Source: Fusibacter_D sp033549245
GTDB taxonomy: Bacteria; Bacillota; Clostridia; Peptostreptococcales; Acidaminobacteraceae
Assembly: GCA_033549245.1 (NCBI GenBank)
Contig: JAWSUW010000068.1
Location: 1-17,738, forward strand
Direction: 5' to 3'
DNA: 17,738 bases
Positions 1 through 6,415 of this stretch are shown in pieces. The notes under the pieces were generated by a model. The model did no database searches. It was not told the origin of the DNA and was given only the letters and a program-made list of their open reading frames with translations. How positions within the stretch are numbered: the stretch's first letter is position 1; each line of letters begins with the position of its first letter. The translations under genes were made by a program, and so were the position numbers.

Positions 1-1
1 A

Positions 2-982
2 GGGATTGGGGAGTGGCTTTGCAAACATTTGATCAACGAAATTCTTAAGAAAAATCAAATGCCATATCTTCATATTTGGAAAGAAAACGCACCGTCGATC
101 GCACTAGCGGAGTCATTGGGATTCAAACGCCATAGTGAGGTTGTATGGTTCGGTATAAAGAACCCGTATCTTGAGGACAGGAGGGGTGTCGTGCTAGATC
201 AAAACGAATTATCAACACTTTTTGACACGCATTTGGTAGCAATGGATGAAAAACTGAAAAGTATGATGGATCAGGACTTCAATCATTCAAGTATTCACGA
301 ATATAGAGAAAGTATAAGACGTTTCAGAGCGTTGCTCTTCTTTTTCATGCCATTTATGAGACCTGGAGATTATCGTTTTTTCGATATGCACTCCAAAAGG
401 TATTTTGACAAGACTTCATTGATTCGGGAAATAGATGTGTTTGAACACGGTTACGGCAGCATCATGAATGATTCTGTGATCAAGCAGCTATCAGTACTCA
501 AGCAACCACTCCGCGCAAGGCTTATACTGGATGCCAAGCGTATGGCTTCGTTCAGGTTCTCCAGCACCCGAGTCAAGTTGATGAAGGTAGATTCAGGGCA
601 GGAACCGGGATGTGATTGGAATAGACAGTGTGAATTGTTCAAGCAATTTATTGAAAAAGATGAACAGTTGCTTGGATATGAAGAGAAATATATTCATTCC
701 AAACGAATGCTTGCAAAAAAAATGAAATACGTTCATGAGATCCTCATGCCGAATCATGTGGAACTCCAAAATATCAATAAAAAGTTGGAAGCTTTTCAGA
801 CACATGCAAAACTCTTGCATGATACTTGTGTCAATTTGAGATTCGTTGGAAAGTATGAGCTAGATGATGAACCGCTGATTGTCAAACTTATAGAGGATCA
901 CGCTTTCTATTCCAAGGCATCTGATGAAGCTTACCTCGAAGTCTGCAAAGCAATGAGTGAGTATATGGGCGAAAAAAAATAG
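2..982 (+). CDS. GNAT acetyltransferase-CHAD domain fusion protein (5' end cut by window)
   Basis: The frame is open from the window edge to TAG at 980-982, so the start lies upstream. The first codons (GIGEWLCKHL) look like the acetyl-CoA-binding motif A of GNAT acetyltransferases. They are followed by a typical GNAT C-terminal part (NAPSIALAESLGFKRHSEV) ending near nt 165. After a short linker the rest, from about nt 220, resembles a CHAD domain: a conserved His in SIHEYRESIRRFRALL (His codon about nt 296) followed by the Arg-rich helix, then long charged amphipathic helices. CHAD domains are alpha-helical and bind inorganic polyphosphate through basic residues. The acetylation substrate cannot be told. 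There is no frameshift between the halves, so the fusion looks genuine. The GNAT half is only partly visible. Confidence is good for GNAT and moderate for CHAD. Confidence 0.75.
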   Translation, partial: GIGEWLCKHLINEILKKNQMPYLHIWKENAPSIALAESLGFKRHSEVVWFGIKNPYLEDRRGVVLDQNELSTLFDTHLVAMDEKLKSMMDQDFNHSSIHEYRESIRRFRALLFFFMPFMRPGDYRFFDMHSKRYFDKTSLIREIDVFEHGYGSIMNDSVIKQLSVLKQPLRARLILDAKRMASFRFSSTRVKLMKVDSGQEPGCDWNRQCELFKQFIEKDEQLLGYEEKYIHSKRMLAKKMKYVHEILMPNHVELQNINKKLEAFQTHAKLLHDTCVNLRFVGKYELDDEPLIVKLIEDHAFYSKASDEAYLEVCKAMSEYMGEKK

Positions 983-1002
983 GAAGAGGTCATCTTCCTA
1001 TT
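978..1002. terminator. Bidirectional terminator hairpin between the CHAD gene and the small minus-strand gene
   Basis: A 10-bp perfect stem (978-987 with 993-1002) closes a 5-nt loop (GGTCA). On the minus strand the stem is followed by a run of eight Ts (the A-run at 972-979), a textbook intrinsic terminator for the 50-residue gene ending at 1009. On the plus strand the T-tract is poor, so termination of the CHAD gene is less certain. The hairpin overlaps the CHAD gene stop codon. Confidence 0.75.
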
Positions 1003-1008
1003 CGATAA

Positions 1009-1161
1009 TTATTTTTCGTTTTCCTCAACCCATTCTTTTGCATCATTTACAGCTTCTTCTGAAGGGATTGTCACTTTAGTTTCCTTTAGTTCTTTGTCGT
1101 TGTCTGCCCATGCTTCAGTTGCGCTTGAGCCCAATTTTTCAAGTTCTTTTGTTTTATCCAT
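1009..1161 (-). CDS. Small DUF3787-like protein (clostridial spore-surface protein family), 50 aa
   Basis: This 50-residue protein starts at ATG 1161, behind a strong GGAGG (1169-1173 on the minus strand), and ends with TAA at 1009-1011. It is acidic, lysine-rich and hydrophilic, with no signal peptide or membrane segment. The central ATEAWAD followed by TIPSEEAVNDAKEWVEENEK matches what I remember of the DUF3787 family of very short clostridial proteins. That family has a conserved AAW-like motif and an SEE..V..AKEWV tail, and is annotated as spore surface proteins in Clostridioides. The biochemical role is unknown. Immediately upstream lies a perfect Fur box (1181-1195) overlapping the likely -10 region, which suggests iron-dependent repression. 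Family assignment is from memory, not from a search. Confidence 0.75.
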   Translation of the reverse strand: MDKTKELEKLGSSATEAWADNDKELKETKVTIPSEEAVNDAKEWVEENEK

Positions 1162-1180
1162 AATTGCACCTCCGTGTCAT

Positions 1181-1195
1181 TGATAATTATTATCA
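1181..1195 (-). promoter_or_regulatory. Perfect 7-1-7 Fur box
   Basis: TGATAATTATTATCA is a perfect palindrome identical to the Bacillus-type 7-1-7 Fur consensus TGATAATNATTATCA. It lies 20 bp upstream of the small DUF3787-like gene. A possible minus-strand promoter has -35 TTGCAC (1212-1207) and -10 AATTAT (1188-1183) with an 18-bp spacer, so the box would cover the -10. It is about 30 bp upstream of the predicted -35 of the plus-strand regulator gene, so control of that gene is less likely. PerR and Zur sites are related, but the GATAAT arms fit Fur best. Confidence 0.75.
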
Positions 1196-1225
1196 TTAAT
1201 ACCCTTGTGCAACGTTTTTTAAACA

Positions 1226-1254
1226 TTGAATTCCATGTAAAAAAAATATAGAAT
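1226..1254 (+). promoter_or_regulatory. Predicted sigma-A promoter of the GntR/RCK_C regulator
   Basis: TTGAAT (1226-1231) and TAGAAT (1249-1254) are separated by 17 bp. They are placed about 40 bp upstream of the TTG start at 1295. The -35 matches consensus at 4 of 6 positions and the -10 at 5 of 6. Confidence 0.5.
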
Positions 1255-1294
1255 TAGTTGTACTGAGAAATCAAAAATTAAAGGATGGTCAGTT

Positions 1295-1954
1295 TTGAAT
1301 CCAGTTGAAAATCCAATTGAAAACCAGGAATCAGAGAACAAAACTTCAAAATATGAGAAAATTGCTTTGGATATCGCCTACAGCATTGTCAATGACGAAT
1401 GGAAAATGGGTGACATCATCAAAGGTAGATCGACCCTTTCAGGGAAATACAGTGTTTCTCCAGAAACCATAAGAAGAGCATTAAAACTGCTGGAAGAACT
1501 TCATGTAGTCGAAGTCATAGAGAAAAAGGGGATGCTGATCAAATCAAAGACAGCTGCTGTCGCGTATATCAAAGAGTATCAATCCAAGGATCATGTGCTC
1601 TCACTCCGTGAAAACATCGCTAAGATGATCGATGAAAAAAGAGTGATTGAGGACAACATGCTGGTCAAACTGGATAAATTGATTGAGGAAGCAGTTCTAC
1701 TCAAAAATGTGGGAATCATATACCCGCTGGAATTCAAAATTCCTGAGGGGAGTCCATTGATCGGACGTTCCATAGGAGATATCAGATTTTGGGAGCATAC
1801 AGGTGCGACAATCATTGGAATCAATAGAACTGGAGAGCTTGTATTATCTCCTGGTCCCAAACTGGTGTTTTTTGAAGGTGACGTTGTCTTCTATGTCGGT
1901 AATTCACCAGGAAATTCTGAACGGGTCAATAAATTTATAAAAAGTACTGAATAA
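1295..1954 (+). CDS. GntR-type HTH regulator with C-terminal RCK_C (TrkA_C) domain, BusR-like
   Basis: 219 residues. Residues about 18-85 form a GntR winged helix-turn-helix (GRSTLSGKYSVSPETIRRALKLLEELHVVEV). Residues about 95-132 are a predicted helical/coiled linker. Residues about 137-217 form an RCK_C domain (IPEGSPLIGRSIGDIRFWEH...GINRTGEL...FFEGDVVFYVG). This architecture is that of BusR of lactococci and streptococci, a repressor of osmolyte uptake whose RCK_C domain binds c-di-AMP. Here no osmolyte transporter is adjacent, so the target must be elsewhere, or the gene may regulate itself. The start is TTG with AAGGATGG 6-7 nt upstream; no in-frame ATG is near. The domain assignment is firm; c-di-AMP binding is inferred from the family. 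A strong bidirectional terminator follows. Confidence 0.85.
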   Translation: MNPVENPIENQESENKTSKYEKIALDIAYSIVNDEWKMGDIIKGRSTLSGKYSVSPETIRRALKLLEELHVVEVIEKKGMLIKSKTAAVAYIKEYQSKDHVLSLRENIAKMIDEKRVIEDNMLVKLDKLIEEAVLLKNVGIIYPLEFKIPEGSPLIGRSIGDIRFWEHTGATIIGINRTGELVLSPGPKLVFFEGDVVFYVGNSPGNSERVNKFIKSTE

Positions 1955-2000
1955 AAAAAGGGATGTATCGATTGAAAACAGTCGATACATCCTTTTTTTT
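1953..2000. terminator. Bidirectional intrinsic terminator
   Basis: GGATGTATCGA (1961-1971) pairs perfectly with TCGATACATCC (1982-1992). The stem is flanked by A7 on the left and T8 on the right, so it serves both the plus-strand regulator ending at 1954 and the convergent minus-strand gene, whose stop codon (1999-2001) overlaps it. Confidence 0.9.
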
Positions 2001-2700
2001 ATTGGTTGATTTTTCTTATGATCCCAAGCGGTGTTTGTTCATGGTCCTGTCCGAGTGGGTTGTCTTTCAGAATCTTTGCGATTTTTTCACGGTTCATGTT
2101 GGCGTGGGAAATGCCGAGTACGGAACCATCAAGATCGTTGATGTCCACAACGGCTACTTGGACACCATCATAGAGTTCGCTCAGTTCCTTGGCAACAGAG
2201 TCCGGTCGATCCGGTCCTAAAACGACATATTGATTATAAGGTGGAAGCGTGTTGGGTGTCGGACCATCAATAGAAGATGCCTTGTAACCGGCGATTTTAT
2301 AAAAGACGCCTTTCTTACCCATCAACTTGGTTACAGCACTTGCAAAAGCTGCCCAAAGAATGCGTGGAATTCCACATTCCCTAAGAGCCATTTCCATGGT
2401 CTCAGGCATTCCAAGTCCAATACCGGCAGGAGTTTTCATAACAAATTTTGAAAGTAATTTTGCCAGAGGTCTCGGTGTGATGTCTTTCACTGGTATTGCA
2501 CGACCCTGTGTTATAGCGACGATTTTTTCTGTGACAAACAAAAGATCACCGGGTTTGACATGTTCTTCGGTATATTTTTTAACCACGTCAATCAGTTGGT
2601 CATTCTCCATGACGACGTGTGTTTTAATCGGAATTCTAAGGTAAGTATCGTTATCCAGTTTGATTTCAGGTGCTTTGATTCTCTTTCTAGGTTCGCCCAT
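1999..2700 (-). CDS. CofE-like protein (coenzyme F420-0:L-glutamate ligase family)
   Basis: 233 residues; ATG at 2700 with GGAGGATC just upstream. Features of the CofE fold family are visible: residues about 20-30 (LRIPIKTHVV), PGDLLFVTEKIVAITQGRAI around 51-70, a GIGLGMPETMEMAL segment near 93-106, and VAVVDINDLDGSVLGIS near 181-197. In archaea and actinobacteria CofE adds glutamate to F420-0 with GTP. Clostridia mostly do not make F420, and I see no other F420 gene nearby. The true substrate is therefore unknown and the ligase label should be read as fold-level only. The gene is monocistronic, with its own extended -10 promoter and a shared terminator. The protein is cytosolic, with no signal peptide. 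Confidence 0.75.
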   Translation of the reverse strand: MGEPRKRIKAPEIKLDNDTYLRIPIKTHVVMENDQLIDVVKKYTEEHVKPGDLLFVTEKIVAITQGRAIPVKDITPRPLAKLLSKFVMKTPAGIGLGMPETMEMALRECGIPRILWAAFASAVTKLMGKKGVFYKIAGYKASSIDGPTPNTLPPYNQYVVLGPDRPDSVAKELSELYDGVQVAVVDINDLDGSVLGISHANMNREKIAKILKDNPLGQDHEQTPLGIIRKINQ

Positions 2701-2743
2701 AATGATCCTCCACGTTTATATCCATAGCTAATGTTCTCTAGTT

Positions 2744-2773
2744 ATTATAACATCCCAATAGGCATATTTGGGA
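2744..2773 (-). promoter_or_regulatory. Extended -10 promoter with inverted repeat upstream of the CofE-like gene
   Basis: On the minus strand TGTTATAAT (2752-2744) is an extended -10 element. A convincing -35 is absent. Instead TCCCAA (2753-2758) and TTGGGA (2768-2773) form a 6-bp inverted repeat spaced by 9 bp exactly where the -35 would lie. It could be an activator or repressor site; the binding protein is unknown. Confidence 0.4.
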
Positions 2774-2822
2774 ATGATTTTTATATTTTTGTGAATCCAG
2801 TGTAAAATTGCTAACAACCTTA

Positions 2823-2852
2823 TTGACAAGGTGGAGTTGTCAGTGGTATACT
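2823..2852 (+). promoter_or_regulatory. Sigma-A promoter of the GNAT gene
   Basis: A perfect -35 TTGACA (2823-2828) and TATACT (2847-2852) are separated by 18 bp, giving a start near 2859 and a leader of about 70 nt before the ATG at 2931. The -35 is itself part of a TGACAA half-site, and a TTGTCA lies in the spacer, so a repressor could occlude polymerase here. Confidence 0.7.
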
Positions 2853-2893
2853 ATGTTACAGCCTGACAACTTGAGGTATTGTTGAAGTTGTCA
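2824..2893. repeat. Four TGACAA/TTGTCA half-sites forming a putative operator array
   Basis: The 6-mer occurs in alternating orientation: TGACAA at 2824-2829, TTGTCA at 2837-2842, TGACAA at 2864-2869 and TTGTCA at 2888-2893. The two middle copies extend to an 8-bp inverted repeat, GTTGTCAG (2836-2843) and CTGACAAC (2863-2870). The first pair has a 7-bp gap and brackets the -35 side of the promoter; the last two lie in the leader. The arrangement suggests cooperative binding of a dimeric regulator. Its identity is unknown. Confidence 0.5.
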
Positions 2894-2930
2894 CTAAAAA
2901 ATAATTTTCTTGAACCGGAAGGAGGTTTAT

Positions 2931-3656
2931 ATGGTTTTAAGCAAAGGTTACGTCATGAAGAACAAATCGATTCTGGAACCTTACACTATGCGATTCATCA
3001 TGCCTGAAGAGATTGATCAGGTCATTACATTACAAGATCATATTTATGAATTGTTGCCTAATAAAGAAATTTTCTATAGAGATCCCAAAGAGACGCTTTT
3101 GTTTGAAATTGAACGTGGTGGGAGAATCATCGGCGTGTTCAATCACGCTAATCAAATGATCGCTTACCGTTATATAAGCTTTCCCGGTGAATCTGAAGAT
3201 AATCTTGGCCTTGATATAGGTCTAAATGAATCGCAGTTCAAAGATGTTGTGCATCTGGAGACAACTCTCGTACATCCTGACTACAGAGGCAACAGACTTC
3301 AGGGGTTGACCCTTGAAAAAGCTTTGGAGTGGGTAGTCCCATTTGGATACAAACACATGCTTTGTACGGTTTCACCATATAATTATTTCAGTCTGAATAA
3401 TATCATGAAGGCTGGTCTCAACATCAAAGCCCTAAAAAAGAAATATGGTACACCCGGTAAGGATGATGGCCTGTGGCGATTCATCCTGCATAGGGACATC
3501 ACCAGTCTTTGCATCAATAATCCAAGTCAGTATGAAGCTCTAGAGATGGAAAAAATCAAAGAACAAAAACAATTGATAGAAAGTGGCTATGTCGGTTACA
3601 AACTTCATAAGGAAAGTCATCTGATACACTATACACAGGATTTCTGTCAAAACTGA
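2931..3656 (+). CDS. GNAT family N-acetyltransferase
   Basis: 241 residues from ATG 2931, chosen because GGAAGGAGG (2917-2925) is ideally spaced from it; an in-frame TTG at 2910 lies upstream of that site and is unlikely. The central region shows GNAT motif A, LETTLVHPDYRGNRLQGLTLEKAL, with the R/Q-x-x-G-x-G/A-like acetyl-CoA pyrophosphate loop degenerate as RGNRLQG, followed by a typical beta strand (MLCTVSPYNYFSLNNIMKAG). The N-terminal MRFIMPEEIDQVITLQDHIYE also fits. The substrate is unknown. The gene is monocistronic between its own promoter and a strong terminator (3665-3706). A promoter crowded with repeated half-sites implies tight regulation. Confidence 0.8.
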   Translation: MVLSKGYVMKNKSILEPYTMRFIMPEEIDQVITLQDHIYELLPNKEIFYRDPKETLLFEIERGGRIIGVFNHANQMIAYRYISFPGESEDNLGLDIGLNESQFKDVVHLETTLVHPDYRGNRLQGLTLEKALEWVVPFGYKHMLCTVSPYNYFSLNNIMKAGLNIKALKKKYGTPGKDDGLWRFILHRDITSLCINNPSQYEALEMEKIKEQKQLIESGYVGYKLHKESHLIHYTQDFCQN

Positions 3657-3664
3657 TCGCAGGT

Positions 3665-3706
3665 AAATCTTTCATGTCCATAAATTGGATATGAGAGATT
3701 TTTTTT
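3665..3706 (+). terminator. Intrinsic terminator after the GNAT gene
   Basis: A 15-bp stem (3665-3679 with 3687-3701, two G-U pairs) with a 7-nt loop runs straight into a T-tract ending at 3706. It lies 9 bp downstream of the GNAT stop codon. Confidence 0.85.
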
Positions 3707-3709
3707 GTA

Positions 3710-3718
3710 TGATATAAT
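3710..3718 (+). promoter_or_regulatory. Extended -10 promoter of the kinase/HD-GYP/rluF operon
   Basis: TGATATAAT (TG-N-TATAAT) is an extended -10 element 32 bp before the kinase ATG at 3751. No good -35 is visible because the preceding DNA is the terminator of the upstream gene. The leader is therefore short, with no room for a riboswitch. Confidence 0.55.
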
Positions 3719-3750
3719 ATTTGTAACTGAAATAGAAAAGAGGAATCGAT

Positions 3751-5214
3751 ATGAGTGACAAGATAAAAGAGGCATTACTTAACTATGAATTAAGATTTCA
3801 TGCCTTGTTTGAACAAACTCATGATGCTGTTTTTCTACTCGATTTTGAAGGCAATCATATCGAGGTTAATCAAAGAGCCTGCGAAATGTTTGGTTATACA
3901 AAAGAAGAAATGCTAAAACTCTCCTATAAAGATGTATCCATGAATCTGGATAACAGTCGTGACAAATTGGGTATCTTAGTGAAAGAGGGCACATTGCCCA
4001 TATATGAAAGTCTATTTAGAAAAAAGGATGGATCGCCACTGCCTGTAGAAGTCAATGCTGTTCTTGTGAGTACAGTGGATGGTAAGCCGCTGTTCATTCA
4101 GAGTGCTTTAAGGGATATTTCCGATCGAAAGAATGCTGAAAACGAAATGATCAAGGCAAAAACCGAAGCGCAAATAGCCAATGAGATCAAAGGTAATTTC
4201 TTAGCCAATATGAGTCATGAATTCAGAACTCCACTCAACGGTGTGATTGGCATGCTTGGACTTTTGCAAAAAACAAGTCTCGATCAAAAGCAGAAAGATT
4301 ACCTGGACAAAGCACTTGAATTTTCAAGACTTTTACTTCATACGCTTAATGACATCCTTGACTTTTCAAAAATTGAGGCTGGAAAACTGACACTTGAAAA
4401 GACCCGATTTGAACTTCATAAAGTTATTGAAGACGTCAATGCGATAGTCTCACCGTTAATTTTTGACAAAGGTTTGTCTTTGACAGTGACTGTTCCTAAG
4501 AATGTTCCGGAATGTCTGGTTGGTGATGGACTTCGAATCAGACAAATTTTGATCAACTTGATGAGCAATGCGGTTAAATTCACTAATCAAGGCAAGGTGG
4601 GCATAAAGGTGGAAATGGGCGAGATGATTGACACTGGAAAGGCCTTGTTCATATTTGAAGTCATGGATACTGGAATTGGAATGAATCAAGCTCAAATGGA
4701 ACACATCTTCAGTCCATTTGTACAAGCGGACAGTAGTGTTACCAGGCAGTATGGCGGTACCGGTCTTGGGCTTGCCATTGTGAAAGACTTGGTAAAGTTG
4801 ATGGGTGGAACGGTCTCACTGGAGAGTGAATCAGGATCAGGTAGTTTATTTAGAGTGATAATCCCATTGGAGTTCATAGAAGGTGATGCACTGGATTCGT
4901 TTGTCCTTGATTCAAAGAAAATCGCAAAGGAAAAGAAAGTCACTTTTAAAGCGCCCCTTAGACGACGGTCAGACCCAGAGATCATCGGAGAGAAAGCTAG
5001 AGAAGAACTGATGAATAAACTGATTGAGGCTTTGATTGCCCATAAACCCAAGCAAAGTTTAGAGTACTTGGGGAAACTGGAAATTTATTTTCTCAGACTT
5101 GAAGATCAAGAGATCATGAATAGAATCAAAGCTCAAATCAAGAGTTATAAATTTGAAGAGGCGCTTTTTTTAGCTGAAAGCCTCCAAGGAGGGATTTCTC
5201 ATGAACACCCTTAA
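3751..5214 (+). CDS. Soluble PAS-domain sensor histidine kinase
   Basis: 487 residues with no transmembrane segment, hence a cytosolic sensor. A PAS domain spans about 12-125 (FEQTHDAVFLLDFEGNHIEVN..., ending ALRDISDRKNAE). HisKA follows with phospho-acceptor His156 in NMSHEFRTPLNGVIGML. HATPase_c spans about 255-375 with an N box (QILINLMSNAVKFT), G1 (DTGIG, 306-310) and G2 (GGTGLGL, 335-341). Residues 410-487 are a helical tail ending KSYKFEEALFLAESL. This resembles the terminal helical segment of hybrid kinases, but with no receiver before it. The next gene overlaps by 14 nt and encodes a receiver/HD-GYP protein, its probable phosphorylation partner. The PAS ligand is unknown. A GAGGA ribosome binding site precedes the ATG. 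Confidence 0.9.
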   Translation: MSDKIKEALLNYELRFHALFEQTHDAVFLLDFEGNHIEVNQRACEMFGYTKEEMLKLSYKDVSMNLDNSRDKLGILVKEGTLPIYESLFRKKDGSPLPVEVNAVLVSTVDGKPLFIQSALRDISDRKNAENEMIKAKTEAQIANEIKGNFLANMSHEFRTPLNGVIGMLGLLQKTSLDQKQKDYLDKALEFSRLLLHTLNDILDFSKIEAGKLTLEKTRFELHKVIEDVNAIVSPLIFDKGLSLTVTVPKNVPECLVGDGLRIRQILINLMSNAVKFTNQGKVGIKVEMGEMIDTGKALFIFEVMDTGIGMNQAQMEHIFSPFVQADSSVTRQYGGTGLGLAIVKDLVKLMGGTVSLESESGSGSLFRVIIPLEFIEGDALDSFVLDSKKIAKEKKVTFKAPLRRRSDPEIIGEKAREELMNKLIEALIAHKPKQSLEYLGKLEIYFLRLEDQEIMNRIKAQIKSYKFEEALFLAESLQGGISHEHP

Positions 5215-6415
5215 AGAATGCACCATTTTGGTAGTGGATGATACACGTATAAATGTCGATATCCTTGTAAATATTCTTGGCGATGATTATGAGGTGTCAG
5301 TTGCAATGGATGGGCAAGAAGCACTCGATACCATTGAAAATGCCAGACCGGACCTTATATTGCTCGACATCATGATGCCCATCATGGATGGCTACACAGT
5401 CATAGAAAAATTGAAGGAAAATGCGATTACGGAAGATATTCCCGTTATTTTCATCTCAGCGCTTTCAGATATATCCAACAAGACAATGGGGTTCAAACTC
5501 GGTGCGGTGGATTATATCGTCAAACCATTCAATATTGAAGAAGTCAGGGCACGAGTAAAAACACATCTGATGCTATCGCTTGCTCAAAAAGCGCTTCAAA
5601 ATCAGAATGAGATTCTTGAAATCAAGGTAGAGGAACGGACAAGGGAGCTCATGTTGACACAACAGGCTACGATAATGAGTTTTGCAAGCCTCGCTGAATA
5701 TAGAGACCTTGAGACCGGTGGTCATATCAAAAGAATCAAGGAATACGTGCATATAATCGCGAAGGAATTGATGAACAATCCCAAATATCAAAATATGATC
5801 AACGATAAATACATCGATTTTCTGGTACAGTCATCACCACTTCATGACATTGGCAAAGTAGGAGTTCCCGATGCCATTCTTAAGAAGAGCGGGAAACTGG
5901 ATACCGATGAATTTGAAATCATGAAAAAACATACTACGTACGGCAAAAATGCGATAGAAACCGTTGAAAAGGATTTGGGTGAATTGGCATTTTTACATCT
6001 CGCTAAAGAAATGGCATATACACACCATGAAAGATGGGATGGACTCGGTTACCCAAGGGGCATTAAAGGGAATGAAATACCTTTATCGGGTAGAATAATC
6101 ACCGTTGCAGATGTTTATGATGGATTGGTCAGCAGAAGAATATACAAGCCACCATATACGCATCAGGTTGCTGTAGAAATGATTCTAAAAGGTAAGTCGA
6201 TGCAGTTTGACCCGGATGTGGTTGACGCGTTCGTGGGGTGTCTTGAGGAGATCAGACGCATCGCCATTGAACAGGCCGATTCAGATGAAGAACGCGAAGT
6301 GCTCATGAATGCATATAATGATTCACATAATGATTCACTTGAAATTCCTTCTTCATATGAGAGGTACAATGATACATTTGTATCTAAAAACAGGAGTTCG
6401 CATGAGATTAAATAA
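5201..6415 (+). CDS. Response regulator with HD-GYP domain, probable c-di-GMP phosphodiesterase
   Basis: 404 residues. The receiver spans about 7-122, with acidic pocket DD (13-14), phospho-acceptor Asp56 (LLDIMMP) and Lys108 (VKP). A short coiled linker (about 128-155) leads to an HD-GYP domain (about 160-350). It retains His214-Asp215 (SPLHDIGKVGVP) and HHERWDGLGYP (274-284) with the GYP triad, so it should bind metals and hydrolyse c-di-GMP. The ATG at 5201 has an AAGGAGGG site inside the kinase gene and overlaps it by 14 nt, implying translational coupling. The C-terminal 50 residues are hydrophilic and probably disordered. Together with the kinase it forms a complete two-component system that converts a cytosolic PAS signal into c-di-GMP breakdown. 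The family function is well established; activity here is inferred. Confidence 0.92.
   Translation: MNTLKECTILVVDDTRINVDILVNILGDDYEVSVAMDGQEALDTIENARPDLILLDIMMPIMDGYTVIEKLKENAITEDIPVIFISALSDISNKTMGFKLGAVDYIVKPFNIEEVRARVKTHLMLSLAQKALQNQNEILEIKVEERTRELMLTQQATIMSFASLAEYRDLETGGHIKRIKEYVHIIAKELMNNPKYQNMINDKYIDFLVQSSPLHDIGKVGVPDAILKKSGKLDTDEFEIMKKHTTYGKNAIETVEKDLGELAFLHLAKEMAYTHHERWDGLGYPRGIKGNEIPLSGRIITVADVYDGLVSRRIYKPPYTHQVAVEMILKGKSMQFDPDVVDAFVGCLEEIRRIAIEQADSDEEREVLMNAYNDSHNDSLEIPSSYERYNDTFVSKNRSSHEIK

Noticed and set aside
1963..2644. Open frames on the plus strand (1963-2220, 2230-2451, 2327-2644)
   Set aside because: They are antisense to the CofE-like gene, lack ribosome binding sites and recognisable motifs, and the minus-strand frame has the family signature.
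2910..2930. Upstream TTG start for the GNAT gene
   Set aside because: It lies before the ideal GGAAGGAGG site, which is correctly spaced for ATG 2931, and has no ribosome binding site of its own.
6309..6401. N-terminal extension of rluF inside the HD-GYP gene
   Set aside because: The S4 domain begins MRLNNYISASG at ATG 6402, which has its own CAGGAG; the extension is Met/His-rich out-of-frame translation of the HD-GYP gene.
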